Of a DNA stretch of 64,000 nucleotides, positions 11,115 to 23,725 are shown in pieces. Each line of letters begins with the position of its first letter. Within the stretch, counting starts at the first letter, position 1. The translations under genes and the position numbers were made by a program. Where the stretch lies: positions 34,762,862 through 34,826,861 of the forward strand of contig CM049307.1 of the NCBI GenBank assembly GCA_026874595.1. Reading direction: 5' to 3'. This DNA is from Sipunculus nudus (Eukaryota > Annelida > Sipuncula > Golfingiida > Sipunculidae). The notes under the pieces were generated by a model. The model searched no databases. It was given only the letters and a program-made list of their open reading frames with translations, and was not told where the DNA came from.

Positions 11115-11262
11115 CAGCCATTGGTCAGCCACTCAGCCAGCCACAACTTTGTTAAACAAGCCATCATCATTTTTCTAACGGCTCAGCCGGCTCAGCCGGC
11201 TAGCCATCCATTTTTCCTTCCAGCCAGCCGATTTACTGGTCAACGGCTGGCTCCCAGGTCTG

Positions 11263-11270
11263 GCAGTGAC
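11263..11270 (+). repeat. hAT target site duplication, right
   Basis: GCAGTGAC, identical to 5845-5852. Confidence 0.95.
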
Positions 11271-12073
11271 AAATAGGGACATGCCCCCTAAGACAGGATA
11301 TGGCTAATTCAGCTTCTCATGAAGATGGAGGAAATAAAGGACTTGCTGGCACAGGCGGTTACCCGTTTGTGCAGGCAAGCGTGATTTAGCTGGACACTCA
11401 TTAGCATGAACGAAACTGACTATCCCCACTTTGTTAGATAATGTTAAATCATCCAAAGCAGTTGATTAAAGATCAAATTCTAATTCAAAATGTGTCGAAT
11501 GCAACCATTTTTTCTGTCTTTTCATGTCTCTGTAATATTTTTTTAAACACAGCATGATAAATGTAATAATCACGTATCATGATGATTGGCAATTAAAAAC
11601 ACTATGTCTAGTGCATACAGAGCTGTGTTGAATGAATGGGCTTGTCCGGTTGGACTCTAGGGGGCACTAGTTGTTTGCCTGTAGTTTTTCAAGCAGGCAG
11701 TTGTTTACTGCCTCCATGCACAAGAGTATCGGAATTAGTGATATCCCGTATAAGCTAGCAGCCTGCCATGCCAGTGGTCACAGCTTTTCCTGTAAACATG
11801 GGTGCACACCTCATTTCTGGGAGTGAAAAAAAACACTTTGCAGTATATAATCAAATTCAATTTATTAAAGGGGCCCAATTACCTACATGACTTTTATAAA
11901 CTAAAGAAAATTCTTTAGAGTTTTTATAAAAAAAAAGGCCAGAAAACTTGGATACATTTGCACACAGGCTGCTTGTTTTGTAAAGGTGGGGGTTTATAGT
12001 CTGATACCACAGACAATGTCAGTCTCATCTGACTTTACACTTTGCCTTCCTGGTCTTTCAGGCTTGTTGATTC
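11271..12073. other. non-coding part of duplication unit A, right of the hAT
   Basis: Duplicated at 21453-22256 with about 2-3% differences by eye. No gene or repeat end identified. A diverged relative of 11868-12640 without the SINE may lie at about 44960-45150. Confidence 0.4.
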
Positions 12074-12308
12074 TTGTAGCTTTTCTCGGCTCCCTGGGTG
12101 AGCATATAACCCAAGCAGCCATATCAGGAGCTAGAAAGTTATTCATTATACATTTGCCTTCCTCCAATGACCAGTACCCATTCACTCCTGGGTCAAGAGA
12201 GTGCATCCTTGTGGTAAAAACTTTGCCTACGAGTCTTAGCTAAAATGGCGGTCAGAACGGGACACAAACCCACAAGTCCAGCACTCTATAGATCCATTAC
12301 ACCACCAC
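12074..12308 (-). mobile_element. tRNA-derived SINE, reverse copy, unit A
   Basis: The reverse complement starts with TGGTGGTGTAATGGATC and shares the body CTTGACCCAGGAGTGAATGG with the plus-strand SINE at 4736-5000. Its B-box region reads GTGGGTTTGTGTCCC. With the SINE at 4736 it forms an inverted pair within each duplication unit. Confidence 0.65.
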
Positions 12309-13534
12309 ATTGTTTATATCAACATGTTTATAATATGTATATAATATGTGCTAAAATAATCAAAACAAATTCAACATGGACATCTGGCAGCAAGTCAGAT
12401 AAGCCAGATTTTTGCAAACTGCATTTTGCAACAAGTGACCTTTGCATTCATGCATTCATGCAAACTACCAGCTTAGGTTACATGTTTTCCTATTTGTCAA
12501 CATTGCTGTGTTTACAATCATGCTGTTGATAAACAAGTTCACAGAGGCCTTATAAAATCTTTTCAAACCAGCATAACAGAGGAAGCCAGAAATCACATAA
12601 ATTCTTGTTCAAAAGGTAAATGAATGGGCACAAGGGTGTGAAATTCCTTTGTCTGACTCGTCCGACACAGGAATTTTTTAACACAGACATTTTATGCCAC
12701 TTACTCGTCTGTGGACAAGCAGAAAATACAAAATAATATTCACTGAAAAATGTGTAAAGAATATGCCAATGAGAATGTATCCTTTATCGATTACGCGTAG
12801 AATGCGTTTTTTGCTCCAATTCATGTGAACAGCGTGTTCTGTGTTGATAAACATAGAGGCCGATATTGTTTGCTGACGATAGACTAGTTCCCCTCTACTA
12901 CAAAGTTGCTTTTGTTATTTCTCTATGGATGTGATGACAAAGTTAGGAGCAAGGGAACAAGTCTATGCTGGTGTCAACTTCTGCAATCATCAGATCATCA
13001 GCAACATCCCAATTCACCAACATGCCAACCGCCGTCTTTATGCCAAATTTAGACATTTAGTTCACATCAGGTTCTGAACTTGTGAAAAATAACCAAGGAT
13101 ATCATATTTTAGGAAAAGGGTAGCATCTTTGAAAATGGTTGGCATCCATCCAGCATTGGCAATCATTGAGGCAGAGAGCAGGAACCACTTCAGTCGCCCT
13201 CACAATGATTCAGTTTATATCAGCCGCTGCGAGCACCATGGCATTTCAAACAACTGTGGCTCATGTGTGCCCATAATGGTATATTCAAATGAAAAATGAT
13301 GTTTAAGATATTGGCAATTGTAACTTTTTAATGCCATGTAATTTATTCTTTAGCAAAAATAAAGTCTGGCAATTGCCAGAGCATTCTCAAGGTTTGTTAT
13401 GCATTAGAACCTGTGTGTGGTCTGTTCCATCAAGGGGATGCCCAAAGATCCATGTCTGCATGCATGTAACGCGGTGTTGGTATCCAGGCACAGCGAACAG
13501 AAAAACAGAGTGCGGTAACTATGGCTAGCATGAT
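12309..13534. other. unassigned part of duplication unit A
   Basis: Duplicated at 22493-23725. It holds one short frame of note at 13135-13299, listed separately. Otherwise nothing recognised. Confidence 0.4.
13135..13299 (+). pseudogene. short open frame, possible exon relic, unit A
   Basis: A 54-codon frame from ATG encodes a Cys/His-containing peptide with the stretch SRCEHHGISNNCGSC. It is preceded by an acceptor-like TATCATATTTTAG. The copy in unit B (23325-23486) is the same but for one codon and an earlier stop, which fits any sequence of this duplication age. No family recognised; coding status doubtful. Confidence 0.2.
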
Positions 13535-13689
13535 TAACAAGGCCTACAGGCCTAATGCAAACCTGTGCAAAGTTTGGGAGTATGAATGGAGGATTATTTT
13601 AAAAATTGATCCTCTTATGTCCTGCATATCTACCTTAGTATTATGATTTCAGCAAAATGGATGTTTTGGACCTGCAAGTTTTGGACTAG

Positions 13690-15625
13690 GACATTTTAAA
13701 ACTAGAATATGGGTAGTAAACATGCGACTACATGTATCCGCCAAAATCAGAGTGAGACGGGTGAAGTGAGGCATGGATTGAGTGGCAAGGGGAAATAGAG
13801 TGAGGTGTGCATATTAGCATTGATGCCTGCAGCTGAAATGTGTATGTAGGTTGCACAATCTACCACAAAATCCAGAAAGCTGTCCAAGTTGTATACATAT
13901 GCAAAATTTTAGGCAGATAATTTTAACCACTACTTGTATATGAGTGATTTTATCCCACAGCAGACAAACAGAAGGACGCTGTCCAAAAATGGTGGCAGGT
14001 GGGGCCACCAATTTTGTATATAAATAAGAGCTATATGAGATCTATACATACGCAAAATTTCAGGGGGATATGTCAAACCAGTCCTGAGATATAAGCCTGA
14101 ATGTCTGCAGCGTAAACATAAAAGTAGGTGGTGCCACCTGCCACATAATCGAGAAAGCTATCCAAGATGTGTAAACATGCATAATTTTAGGCAAATATGT
14201 CAAACCACTGCCGAGATATGAGTGATTTTATCCCATGGCAGACAAACAGACAGATGCTGTGCAAAAATGGTAGCAGGTGGCGCCACCAATTTTGTGTATG
14301 ATTAAGAGCTATGTGAGATCTATACACATGCAAAATTTCAGGGGGATATGTCAAACCAGTCCTGAGATATTAGCCTGAATGTCTGCAGCGTAAACATAAA
14401 TGTAGGTGGTGCCACCTGCCACAAAATCGAGAAAGCTAACTAAGATGCATAAACATGCAAAGTTTTAGGCAGATAATTCAAACCATTACTGAGATATGAG
14501 TGATTGTAGCCCACGGCAGACAAACATACGGACGCTGTGCAAAAATGGTGGCAGGTGACACCACCAATTTTGTGTATGATTAAGAGCTATGTGAGATCTA
14601 TACACATGAAAAATTTCAGGGAGATATGTCAAACCAGTCCTGAGATATAAGCCTGAATGTCTGTAGCAGATACATAAATGTAGGTGGCGTCACCTGCCAC
14701 AAAATCCAGAAAGCTATCCAAGATGTATAAACCTGCAAAAGTTTAGGCAGATATGTCAAACCACTGCCGAGATATCAGTGATTTTTCCAACGGCAAACAA
14801 ACAGACAGATGCTGTGCAAAAATGATTGCAGGTGGCGCCACCAATTCTGCGTATGATAAAGAGCTATGTGAGATCTATAAACATGCAAAATTTTTGCCAA
14901 ATCGGTCAAATGGTTCCCGAGATATGAGCTTGGATGTCTGCAGCTTAAATGTGAATGTAGGTGGCGCCACCTGTCATAAAATCAAGAAAGCTGTCCAAGA
15001 TGTATATACAGTGGAACCCCACAATTACGACCACCTTGGGGACTGACCAAAGTGGTCGTATTTTGGAGGTGGTCGTATTTGTGAAACTCTAAGTTACCTG
15101 GATCGTGTATTTAGGACCAAAAATAGTGGTCATAATTGTGGGGTGGTCGCAATTGCGGGGTGGTCGCAATTGCAGGGTGGTCCCAAGGCGGGGTTCCACT
15201 GTACATGCAAAATTTCAGGTGGATAAATCAAACCAATGCAGAGATATGAGTGTTTTTATCCCAAGGCAGATGAACAGATGGACGCTGTGCAAAAATGGTT
15301 GCAGGTGGCACCACAATTATTAGTGTATATTATAAAGCTATCCAAGGGCTACCTTTGTGCAAAATTTTTAGCCTGATCGGTCAAACGGTTCCCGAAATAT
15401 GTGGGATTATGTGTGGAAACAGACGCACAAATGAATGCTGGGCAGAGAGGAAAGGTCAGAGGTCAACCTAAAATGAGGGCACAGCAGTTCACATGTGACC
15501 CGATCATAATTCCAAATTTTAAAAAAAATTCTGCCCAGTGGTTACAGTGGAGTTCTCCGGAAACCTATGTGGCGGTGGCGTCGGCGTCCAACTGAAAACA
15601 TAGTGTCCACAAAACTCTGTTTGTA
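13690..15625 (+). repeat. R1 element with palindrome-bearing tandem array, unit A copy 2
   Basis: The 5' arm GTATCCGCCAAAATC begins at about 13736. Tandem modules repeat about every 277 bp, each made of two half-units of roughly 129 and 148 bp. Each half-unit begins with GGTGGCGCCACC or a one-step variant (perfect copies at 14276, 14831, 14960). It ends near 15600 with a degenerate 3' arm. A pogo-like MITE is inserted at 15009-15201. Confidence 0.65.
15009..15201. mobile_element. pogo/Tigger-like MITE, unit A
   Basis: A 193-bp element with TIRs CAGTGGAACCCC and GGGGTTCCACTG, flanked by TA on both sides, inserted into an R1 module. The interior is built from short GGTGGTCG-type repeats. The unit B copy (25334-25492) is 159 bp because it has fewer of these. 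No coding capacity. Confidence 0.8.
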
Positions 15626-17134
15626 GCTCGCACCACCAGTCTTGTATACAACAAAGACATATATACATATGCCCAATGTTAGACTGATATGTCAAACCCC
15701 TCCTGTGAAATAAGCACGGACATACACTGTGCAAAAATTATTGTAGGTGGGGCCACCAGTCTTATACATTATAAAGCAACCTGATATGTATAAACATGCC
15801 CAATTTTAGGCTGATGTATGAAATTCCTCTGTAGAAATAAGAAGGCACTGCAAAAGTCAATGTAGGTGGCACCACCTGTCTTGTAAATGAGAATACCATC
15901 AAAGACACATACACAGGTCAAAATATCAAGCCAATACATCAAACTTCCCTAGAGTTTGATGCACTGGGCTGAACAGGCTTAGGTGAGTAAGGCAGTTCGA
16001 GTGAACTGTGACAAATTGCTGCCTCAAGCTACTGCACTGAGTGAACTCATGACCTGCACCTGGCTAGACTGAGTGAACTTTTGACCTGTACCTGGCTGCA
16101 CTGAGTGAACTCTTGACCTGTTGCATAATCTGACACAGTTGGCAGTCTGCCAAAGCTATAAACAGATCCAGGCTGAACTTTGGTGCCAAATCTGATGCAG
16201 TGAGCAGTCTGCCAAAGCTATAAATAGAATGCAGCTACTGCACTGAGTGAACTCTTGGCCCATACTTGGGTGCACTTCTTCCAATCCTGGCACTGTGCCA
16301 AAACTATTTATAGAGCTGACATCATCCTGGCTAATGGCCAACATCAAGGCACTGGCAATTTGCCAATGGTAAACCAAGTGCTGCCATCTGTACACAAAAG
16401 TGGTCCCTACTTGAAATAAATTTGAAATTAATTTTCCTAATACAAAATGTTTTCAGCTGACCTTTTATAAAAAAAATCAGGAATATATGTAAAATTATTA
16501 CAGATGCGTACTGAATGCAAAATTAAAATACAGATATATCTCATTGATGGCAATATTTTGAATTAAGTTGAGTAGGGATACCAATAATTTATAATCCATG
16601 TACAGTTGTCTTTATATAGCCACAGACAGTGGAATATCCATGATTGTAACATTGTCTGGTATGATGAATAAATTAAATCATAAATCTGAATTTTTTAAAA
16701 GCTTTTAAAAAAGCTTTCTTGTCAATATTAACCAAAGATAACCTGAAATCTAAATGTCTAGTGGCATGATGTAATAGATGCTGATAAACTGGTGCCAGGC
16801 TAGATGTAACAGCATCACACAGCTAACATATATGGTAAAATGACTCAACTCAATCTCCATAATTCAGCCAAAAATCATTCATGTGGAACCATTAATGACA
16901 ATTATTATAAGAATTATTGTAGGGATTATTCTTGTAAAATATTTAACAAACTGGCTTCAGTGGCATCAGTCGAAAAACATTTCGCAGGTTTATAACTCAT
17001 ATAGGAAGATACAGCAAACTGGCTAAGTTCAGCTTCCTGTAACTCAGCCAAAAAGCACTGAACCAAAACCATTTCAACAAACTTGAATTATCATCATCTG
17101 AGAATGATTAATGTGTGAGATTTAAGAATTTAAG

Positions 17135-17242
17135 ATGATCCTAGGGTAGAGCTTTTTTAAGTTTATTCAAATGGTCTCTATTTTTGAAGAGATTATTAGA
17201 GACCATTTGAATAAACTTAAAAAAGCTCTACCCTAGGATCAT
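17135..17242. repeat. perfect 46-bp inverted duplication, unit A only
   Basis: Bases 17135-17180 are the exact reverse complement of 17197-17242, separated by 16 nt. The right arm is the ancestral sequence, shared with unit B near 27510-27560 and with 39465-39515. The left arm replaces about 150 bp present in unit B. Confidence 0.9.
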
Positions 17243-18371
17243 TTCTGTGCGATATTAAACAATTTGGCCAAATTGTTTTAGAAAAGAAGTTTTTTGTAGC
17301 CCTCAGTGTGATACAGGCACTGATGACCCCGTACAAAAAAGGCTGATGCAGGTGGCGCCACCAATACCACAATTTCAGATATGACCTATGTGACCAACAT
17401 TGGCATTGAATTTGGTGATGATAGCTCCAGCTGTTTCTGAGATTGAAATTTTAATATGCATTTTTAGACGGATGACAAAGTTCAACCTCCTGTAACTTGG
17501 CCAAAAATCTCCGAACTGGAACCATTCAAACAAATTTGAGAGAGATTGTTCCAGGGATCATTTCTGTGAAATATTGGACAATTTGGCTTGACAATTTCGG
17601 AGAAGAAGATTTTTAAAGCTTTTTTAGCTTTTTTCCTATAAAATCAAAGAAAATGCAGTTAGAAAAAAATAAACTATTTCCGATAGAATTTTTCAGCTGA
17701 CTTATTATTTGCAAAACTTTTGGTGATGCTAGCCCCTGCCATTTTTGAGATAGCTATGGTTATTGTACAGACGACACACGACGTACGACGGATGCCGCTG
17801 CACCATCGCATAAGCTCACAGGTTTGCTAAAAATGCTAATATTTCTGTTCAGTATGTAACAATGTGAGCACTCCAGGAGAAAAGAATGAATCATATCTCA
17901 TTCAGATTTTTACAAGTTTTTACTTTGCAACTTGCTTAATGCTTCAACCTGAAGCAGCGATAATAATCAGGTCTTCAAGCTTAAAGGGCCATATTAAACA
18001 GACTTATATTGATTTTAGTTATTTTCAATGTAGCCCGATTGAATCGGACTCAATATTATTAGGCCCACCAGGTCCACGAGTTAAGATTTGTGCCCTGCAA
18101 ACAGACACCCAGATGGCCGGGCGCCTGGATGCCCTGATGGGAGACAGACAATGTGCCATTCCTATACCTCAGTTGACCTTCAGTCAGCTGAGCTAAAAAT
18201 TGTAATTGTAGTAAAAGTGAGACTGCTAACCCATGACAGAAGCCATGCCTCTAGGCTAAAAAGGTTCAGTAGAAAAAGAAGGTTGTAATTATATAAATGT
18301 TGTTTTTTTGTTAAGTTGTTTTACATCTCATTATCAGGCCTTTGCTTCCTTTTCAGCTTAAGTGTCAAATT

Positions 18372-18851
18372 GTGTGGGACAGATGGTGGAACAAACTATA
18401 AACATCTAATACGACAAGGGACTTCGTGTATCCACAAAAATCAGTATAGAAGGGGTGAAGTAAGGCATGGTGGCAAGGGGAAATAGTTAGATGTGTTACA
18501 TATAAGCATGGATGTCTGCCAATTAAACATGCTTGAAGGTGGCACCACCTATTATTTGAAAAAGAAACTATCCAAGATGTATGCACATACAAAGGTTCAG
18601 GTGGAAAAGTCTAACCACTGCCAAGATATGAGTGATTTTATCCCACAGCAGACAAACAGATGGACGCTGTGACGCACTGGACAAAGGAAAAATCATAGGT
18701 CAACGCAAAATGGTTAGACACCAGTTCACATGTGTAAGTTTCAGAAAAATTGGTCCAGTAGTCTCAGAGGAGTTCTCCGGAAACCAATACAGCGGCAGGA
18801 CCCGGTCAGAAACACAGTATCCGCAAAACTTTGTTTTGGCGGATACAATTA
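18372..18851 (+). repeat. R1 repeat, internally deleted copy, unit B
   Basis: Equivalent to 2070-3249 of unit A but shortened by about 700 bp. The deletion junction at about 18669 lies between two stretches that both contain GATGGACGC in unit A. The 3' hairpin at 18819-18849 is more perfect here (GTATCCGC…GGCGGATAC) than in unit A. Confidence 0.6.
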
Positions 18852-18861
18852 CTACTGACTA

Positions 18862-19149
18862 TGTGGTGAAAATGACAACCAAACATCTGGTGAAAATAAC
18901 AACTAAACATCTGGTGAAAATGACAACCACACAGCTGGTGAAAATGACAACTAAACATACGGTGAAAATGACATTTAACAGCTGGTGATAAATGACAGCT
19001 AAACATCTGGTGAAAATCACAACCAAACATCTGGTGAAAATCACAAGTAAACATCTTGTGAAAATCACAACCAAACATCTGGTGAAAATCACAACTAAAC
19101 ATCTGGTCAAAATCACAACCAAACATCTTGTGAAAACGTCAACTCAAAA
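18862..19149 (+). repeat. 24-bp minisatellite, unit B
   Basis: Same array as 3261-3548 with a few substitutions and no change in copy number by eye. Confidence 0.85.
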
Positions 19150-20335
19150 CCTATCTTTGTTTATAAAATATATCATGGAATACCTCAGTCTTGGTTATGT
19201 TGGCTGCTTGTAACCACTATGTAATCATGTCATATTCTGTCACCTCACACTGAATCAGTTTATGGAACAATAAAATAACCACAGGGCCATCTCGGATCAG
19301 GTTGCAGAACAATTAGAAATCTGAGGGCTTGATAAAATAACCACGTAGAACAATACAATAATAAAAGGGCTGATTTATCTGTCATCATATGATGATATAT
19401 ATTTAAATATCTATCCCAATATATTATATATTATATATAAATATTCTATTCTAATATTTAAATTATATCCGGATACAAAATACTAAATTTATTTATAGGT
19501 ATACTTTACACATCACAAAATTCATGCAAAACACAAGGAATGTTTAATTTTAAATTACCATTTACATGAACTAATTTGCCTAGTGAACAAATCAAGAAAC
19601 CTGGTATCTAAAATTAACACGTTTAATATAATTTTAACTCTTTGACAAATAATGCATGTACTTTATGAGATATGATGCTCCTCATGCTTTCTGTCCACTC
19701 TGATTTTCAGAAGTGAAAGTCCCAGTGTGTGTATTCATTATTGAAGTTCTTGTGTTCCAGTAAACACCTCTGAATTATGCCCAAGTTCGTCATGTGTGAC
19801 CAGTATTCATTGTTGCAACTTGGTCAACCTTAGCAAATATTCAAGTGACTGGTCTCTACCATGTTTATACGGTTTACATGACAAATAACCATCACCAAGA
19901 ACTGTCTATATCATATGAATAAACTTACTACTTACCAACAGGAGGAACCAATTATTAATTGATATGTAACAGTTGTAATCATTTGGTACTGTGATGTATT
20001 CTGAACTGTGGACATTCAGATAATACACTGCCTTTTTACTACAAACTAAGTGAACACATACAAAGCTGTGCTGTGTTGATATTAACACAGATCAATAGGG
20101 CCAAGGTGAAGAAGACTTCTTATGAAGTATGTCTGTGGCGGTATCTACTTGTATATCAATAAATGAACAGTGAACACAATGTGTCTCCAGACAGGTATCA
20201 CAGCACAAACACTGAATAGGACAATAAATACAGCTGGTGTATGTTAACTTAGCAGTGTATTGTATAATATACCATTCACTGCATTTAACAATAACATAGA
20301 ACCTGAAAGTTACTAACAACAACCTGTCAAACTTG

Positions 20336-20600
20336 GAGCATGGTGGTATAATGGTGGTATAATGGTTAAAGGAGCTGGACTTGGGTAATTGCGCAAGGTT
20401 GTGGGTTTGCATCCCGATGTAACAGCTGTCTGCGCTAAGACTCCTAGGCAAAGTCTTTACCACAAGGATGCACTCTCTTGACCCAGGAGTGAATGGGTAT
20501 TGATCATGGGTGGAAGGCAAATGTAGAACGAATAACCTTCTAGTGCCTGTTATGGCTGCTTGGTTTGTATGCTCCCCAGGGAGCCAGGAAAAGCTACAAA
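20336..20600 (+). mobile_element. tRNA-derived SINE, unit B
   Basis: Counterpart of 4736-5000. The A-box region (TGGTATAATGGTTAAAGG) is better preserved here than in unit A. Confidence 0.7.
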
Positions 20601-21444
20601 TTATCACATATCAAGTAAACTTGCATTACTCCTTGCCCTGTTAATTGACAACAAAAGCCTTTTTCAAATTTTATCACAAAATTGCCCAAATATCACTCCA
20701 TTAAATTGTTAATAATAGCTCTAGGTATAAGTCTTAATAAATATAGCAACAAATCTGCATCAAAAGAGGCACTTATTTCTGCATGAACATGGAGACATGT
20801 CCTATTATTTATAAACAAAACATAAAGCACCCCAATATGGACTGGTCTTGGATACCAGCACGGCAGCAGTTGAACCAAATGATTACTTTTCTCACAAAAA
20901 CTGGTGCTGAGGAAAAGTGAGGACTTATTTTGCACTGCCTTACTCCATATTTAAGTATATATATATAACTGCAGTACAAGTGAAACATGACTTTTTAATA
21001 TTTTTTTATAAAAATATTTTTATCTGACCCTTGGATTAGCTGTTCCGGCAATTGTGACTGGTATCATGACTCCCAGGCCCAGTCCATTGATTTAAGAGAA
21101 GCCTGTGTGTCATGTTTTCATGGCTACATTGCCACATATGTTGTCTTACAAACAGCTTGAATATGGTTCACAAACACATACATCCATAACAAGGGGATTT
21201 TTACAGCCTTTCTCAGCAATTTTTACCCATATTTCTTTAATATATATGCAGGATAAGTCAGAAATCCTACAGAAAATGAAAAGACTGGAACTATCATCAT
21301 GATTCTAATGATTTATTTATAATAATTTATTCAAATTTTATATATTAAGAATTTGAACAAATGACCAATGCAACACAGTTTAAGTAATTATGACTGAGAA
21401 ATTACAATTCTGTGTTTGAACAGTTAACCACCACTGCACACTGA

Positions 21445-21452
21445 GCAGTGAC
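21445..21452 (+). other. empty hAT target site in unit B
   Basis: A single GCAGTGAC where unit A has two copies flanking the 5410-bp element. No excision footprint is visible, so this is the pre-insertion state. Confidence 0.95.
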
Positions 21453-22256
21453 AAATAGGGACATGCCCCCTAAGACAGGATATGGCTCATTCAGCTTCTC
21501 ATGAAGATGGAGGAAATAAAGGACTTGCTGGCACAGGCGGTTACCCATTCGTGCAGGCAAGCGTGATTTAGCTGGACACTCATTAGCATGAACGAAACTG
21601 ACTATCCCCACTTTGTTAGATAATGTTAAATCATCCAAAGCAGTTGATTAAAGATCAAATTCTAATTCAAAATGTGTCGAATGCAACAATTTTTTCTGTC
21701 TTTTCATGTTTCTGTAATATTTTTTTAAACACAGCATAATAAATATAATAATCAAGTATCATGATGATTGGCAATTAAAAACACTATGTCTAGTGCATAC
21801 AGAGCTGTGTTGAATGAATGGGCTTGTCCGGTTGGACTCTAGGGGACACTAGTTGTTTGCCTGTAGTTTTTCAAGCAGGCAGTTGTTTACTGCCTCCATG
21901 CACGAGAGTATCGGAATTAGTGATATCCCGTATTAGCTAGCAGCCTGCCATGCCAGTGATCACAGCTTTTCCTGTAAACATGGATGCACACCTCATCTCT
22001 GGGAGTGAAAAAAAAGCACTTTGCAGTATATAATCAAATTCAATTTATTAAAGGGGCCCAATTACCTACATGACTTTTATAAACTAAAGAAAATCCTTTA
22101 GAGTTTTTATAAAAAAAAAAGGCCAGAAAACTTGGATACATCTGCACACAGGCTGCTTGTTTTGTAATGGTGGGGGTTTATAGTCTGATACAACAGACAA
22201 TGTCAGTCTCATCTGACTTTACACTTTGCCTTCCTGGTCTTTCAGGCTTGTTGATT

Positions 22257-22492
22257 CTTGTAGCTTTTCTCGGCTCCCTGGGTGAGCATATAACCCAAGA
22301 AGCCATATCAGGCACTAGAAAGTTATTCATTATACATTTGCCTTCCTCCAATGTCCAGTACCCATTCACTCCTGGGTCAAGAGAGTGCACCCTTGTGGTT
22401 AAAACTTTGCCTACGAGTCTTAGCTCAAATGGCGGTCAGAACGGGACACGAACCCACAAGTCCAGCACTCTATAGATCCATTACACCACCAC
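22257..22492 (-). mobile_element. tRNA-derived SINE, reverse copy, unit B
   Basis: Counterpart of 12074-12308. Confidence 0.65.
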
Positions 22493-23324
22493 ATTGTTTA
22501 TATCAACATGTTTATAATATGTATATAATATGTGCTAAAATAATAAAAACAAATTCAACATGGGCATCTGGCAGCAAGTCAGATAAGCCAGATTTTTGCA
22601 AACTGCATTTTGCAACAAGTGACCTTTTTACCTCTGCATACATGCAAACTACCAGCTTAGGTTACATGTTTTCCTATTCGTCAACATTGCTGTGTTTACA
22701 ATCATGCTGTTGATAAACAAGTTCACAGAGGCCTTATAAAATCTTTTCAAACCAGCATAACAGAGGAAGCCAGAAATCATATAAATTCTTGTTCAAAACG
22801 TAAATGAATGGGCACAAGGGTGTGAAATTCCTTTGTTTGACTCGTCCGACACGGGAATTTTTTTAACACAGACAAGACATTTTATGCCACTTACTCGTCT
22901 GTGGACAAGCAGAAAATACAAAATAATATTCACTGAAAAATGTGTAAAGAATATGCCAATGAGAATGTATCCTTTATCAATTACGCACAGAATGCGTTTT
23001 TTGCTCCAATTCATGTGAACAGCCTGTTCTGTGTTGATAAACATAGAGGCCGATATTGTTTGCTGATGATAGACTAGTTCCCCTCTACTACAAAGTTGCT
23101 TTTGTTATTTCTCTATGGATGTGATGACAAAGTCAGGAGCAAGGGAACAAGTCTATGCTGGCATCAACTTCTGCAATCATCAGATCATCAGCAACATCCC
23201 AATTCACCAACATGCCAAAATGCCGTCTTTATGCCAAATTTAGACATTTAGTTCACATCAGGTTCTGAACTGTGAGAAATAACCAAGGATATCATATTTT
23301 AGGAAAAGGGTAGCATCTTTGAAA

Positions 23325-23486
23325 ATGGTTGGCATCCATCCAGCATTGGCAATCATTGAGGCAGAGAGCAGGAACCACTTCAGTCGCCCTCACAATGATT
23401 CAGTTTATATCAGCCGCTGCGAGCACCATGGCATTTCAAACAACTGTGGCTCATGTGTGCCCATAATGGTATATTCAAATGAATAA
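23325..23486 (+). pseudogene. short open frame, possible exon relic, unit B
   Basis: Counterpart of 13135-13299, one codon shorter because AAA became TAA at the end. Confidence 0.2.
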
Positions 23487-23725
23487 TGATGTTTAAGATA
23501 TTGGCAATTGTAACTTTTTAATGCCATGTAATTTATTCTTTAGCAAAAATAAAGCCTGGCAATTGCCAGAGCATTCTCAAGGTTTGTTTTGCATTAGAAC
23601 CTGTGTGTGGTCTGTTCCATCAAGGGGATGCCCAAAGATCCCAGTCTGCATGCATATAACGCGGTGTTGGTATCCAGGCACAGCGAACAGAAAAACAGAG
23701 TGCGGTAACTATGGCTAGCATGATT

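Larger units (their letters stand above)
5853..11262 (+). mobile_element. complete autonomous-looking hAT transposon, 5410 bp
   Basis: Terminal inverted repeats CAGACCTGGGAGCC match perfectly at both ends. The flanking 8-bp duplication GCAGTGAC and the uninterrupted paralogous site in unit B define the limits to the base. Inside is one long transposase exon (7795-9840), preceded by a likely intron. Both subtermini are packed with short AGCCG/CAGCC motifs in the same orientation, as expected for transposase-binding repeats of hAT elements. It also holds two TA microsatellites and a C17 tract. Intact reading frame, perfect TIRs and a clean empty paralogue suggest recent insertion, after the segmental duplication. 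Confidence 0.95.
13536..17833 (+). repeat. R3 repeat element with nested R1 element, unit A
   Basis: The 5' end is AACAAGGCCTACAGGCCTAA, then GCAAACCTGTG. The 3' end is CATCGCATAAGCTCACAGG, then TTTGCTAAAAA, so the termini carry complementary arms. A degenerate ACGACG-rich stretch (17770-17795) precedes the 3' arm. An R1 element occupies about 13690-15625. The remaining body has tandem modules including repeated GAGTGAACTCTTGACCTG (15960-16290). Further copies: 23726-28143 and 36444-40105. Confidence 0.65.
1769..18070 (+). repeat. tandem segmental duplication, unit A (contains the hAT insertion)
   Basis: From 1769 the sequence aligns with 18071 onward in the same order and orientation, to 18070 against 28408. 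By eye the copies differ at roughly 1-3% of positions. Unit A is 16.3 kb, or about 10.9 kb once the 5.41-kb hAT and one target duplication are removed; unit B is 10.3 kb. Indels between copies include a B-specific deletion of about 700 bp (A 2370-3068), copy-number changes in the R1 array, and an A-specific 46-bp inverted duplication at 17135-17242. Both copies carry one plus-strand SINE, one minus-strand SINE, an R1 remnant and an R3 element. Confidence 0.9.
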
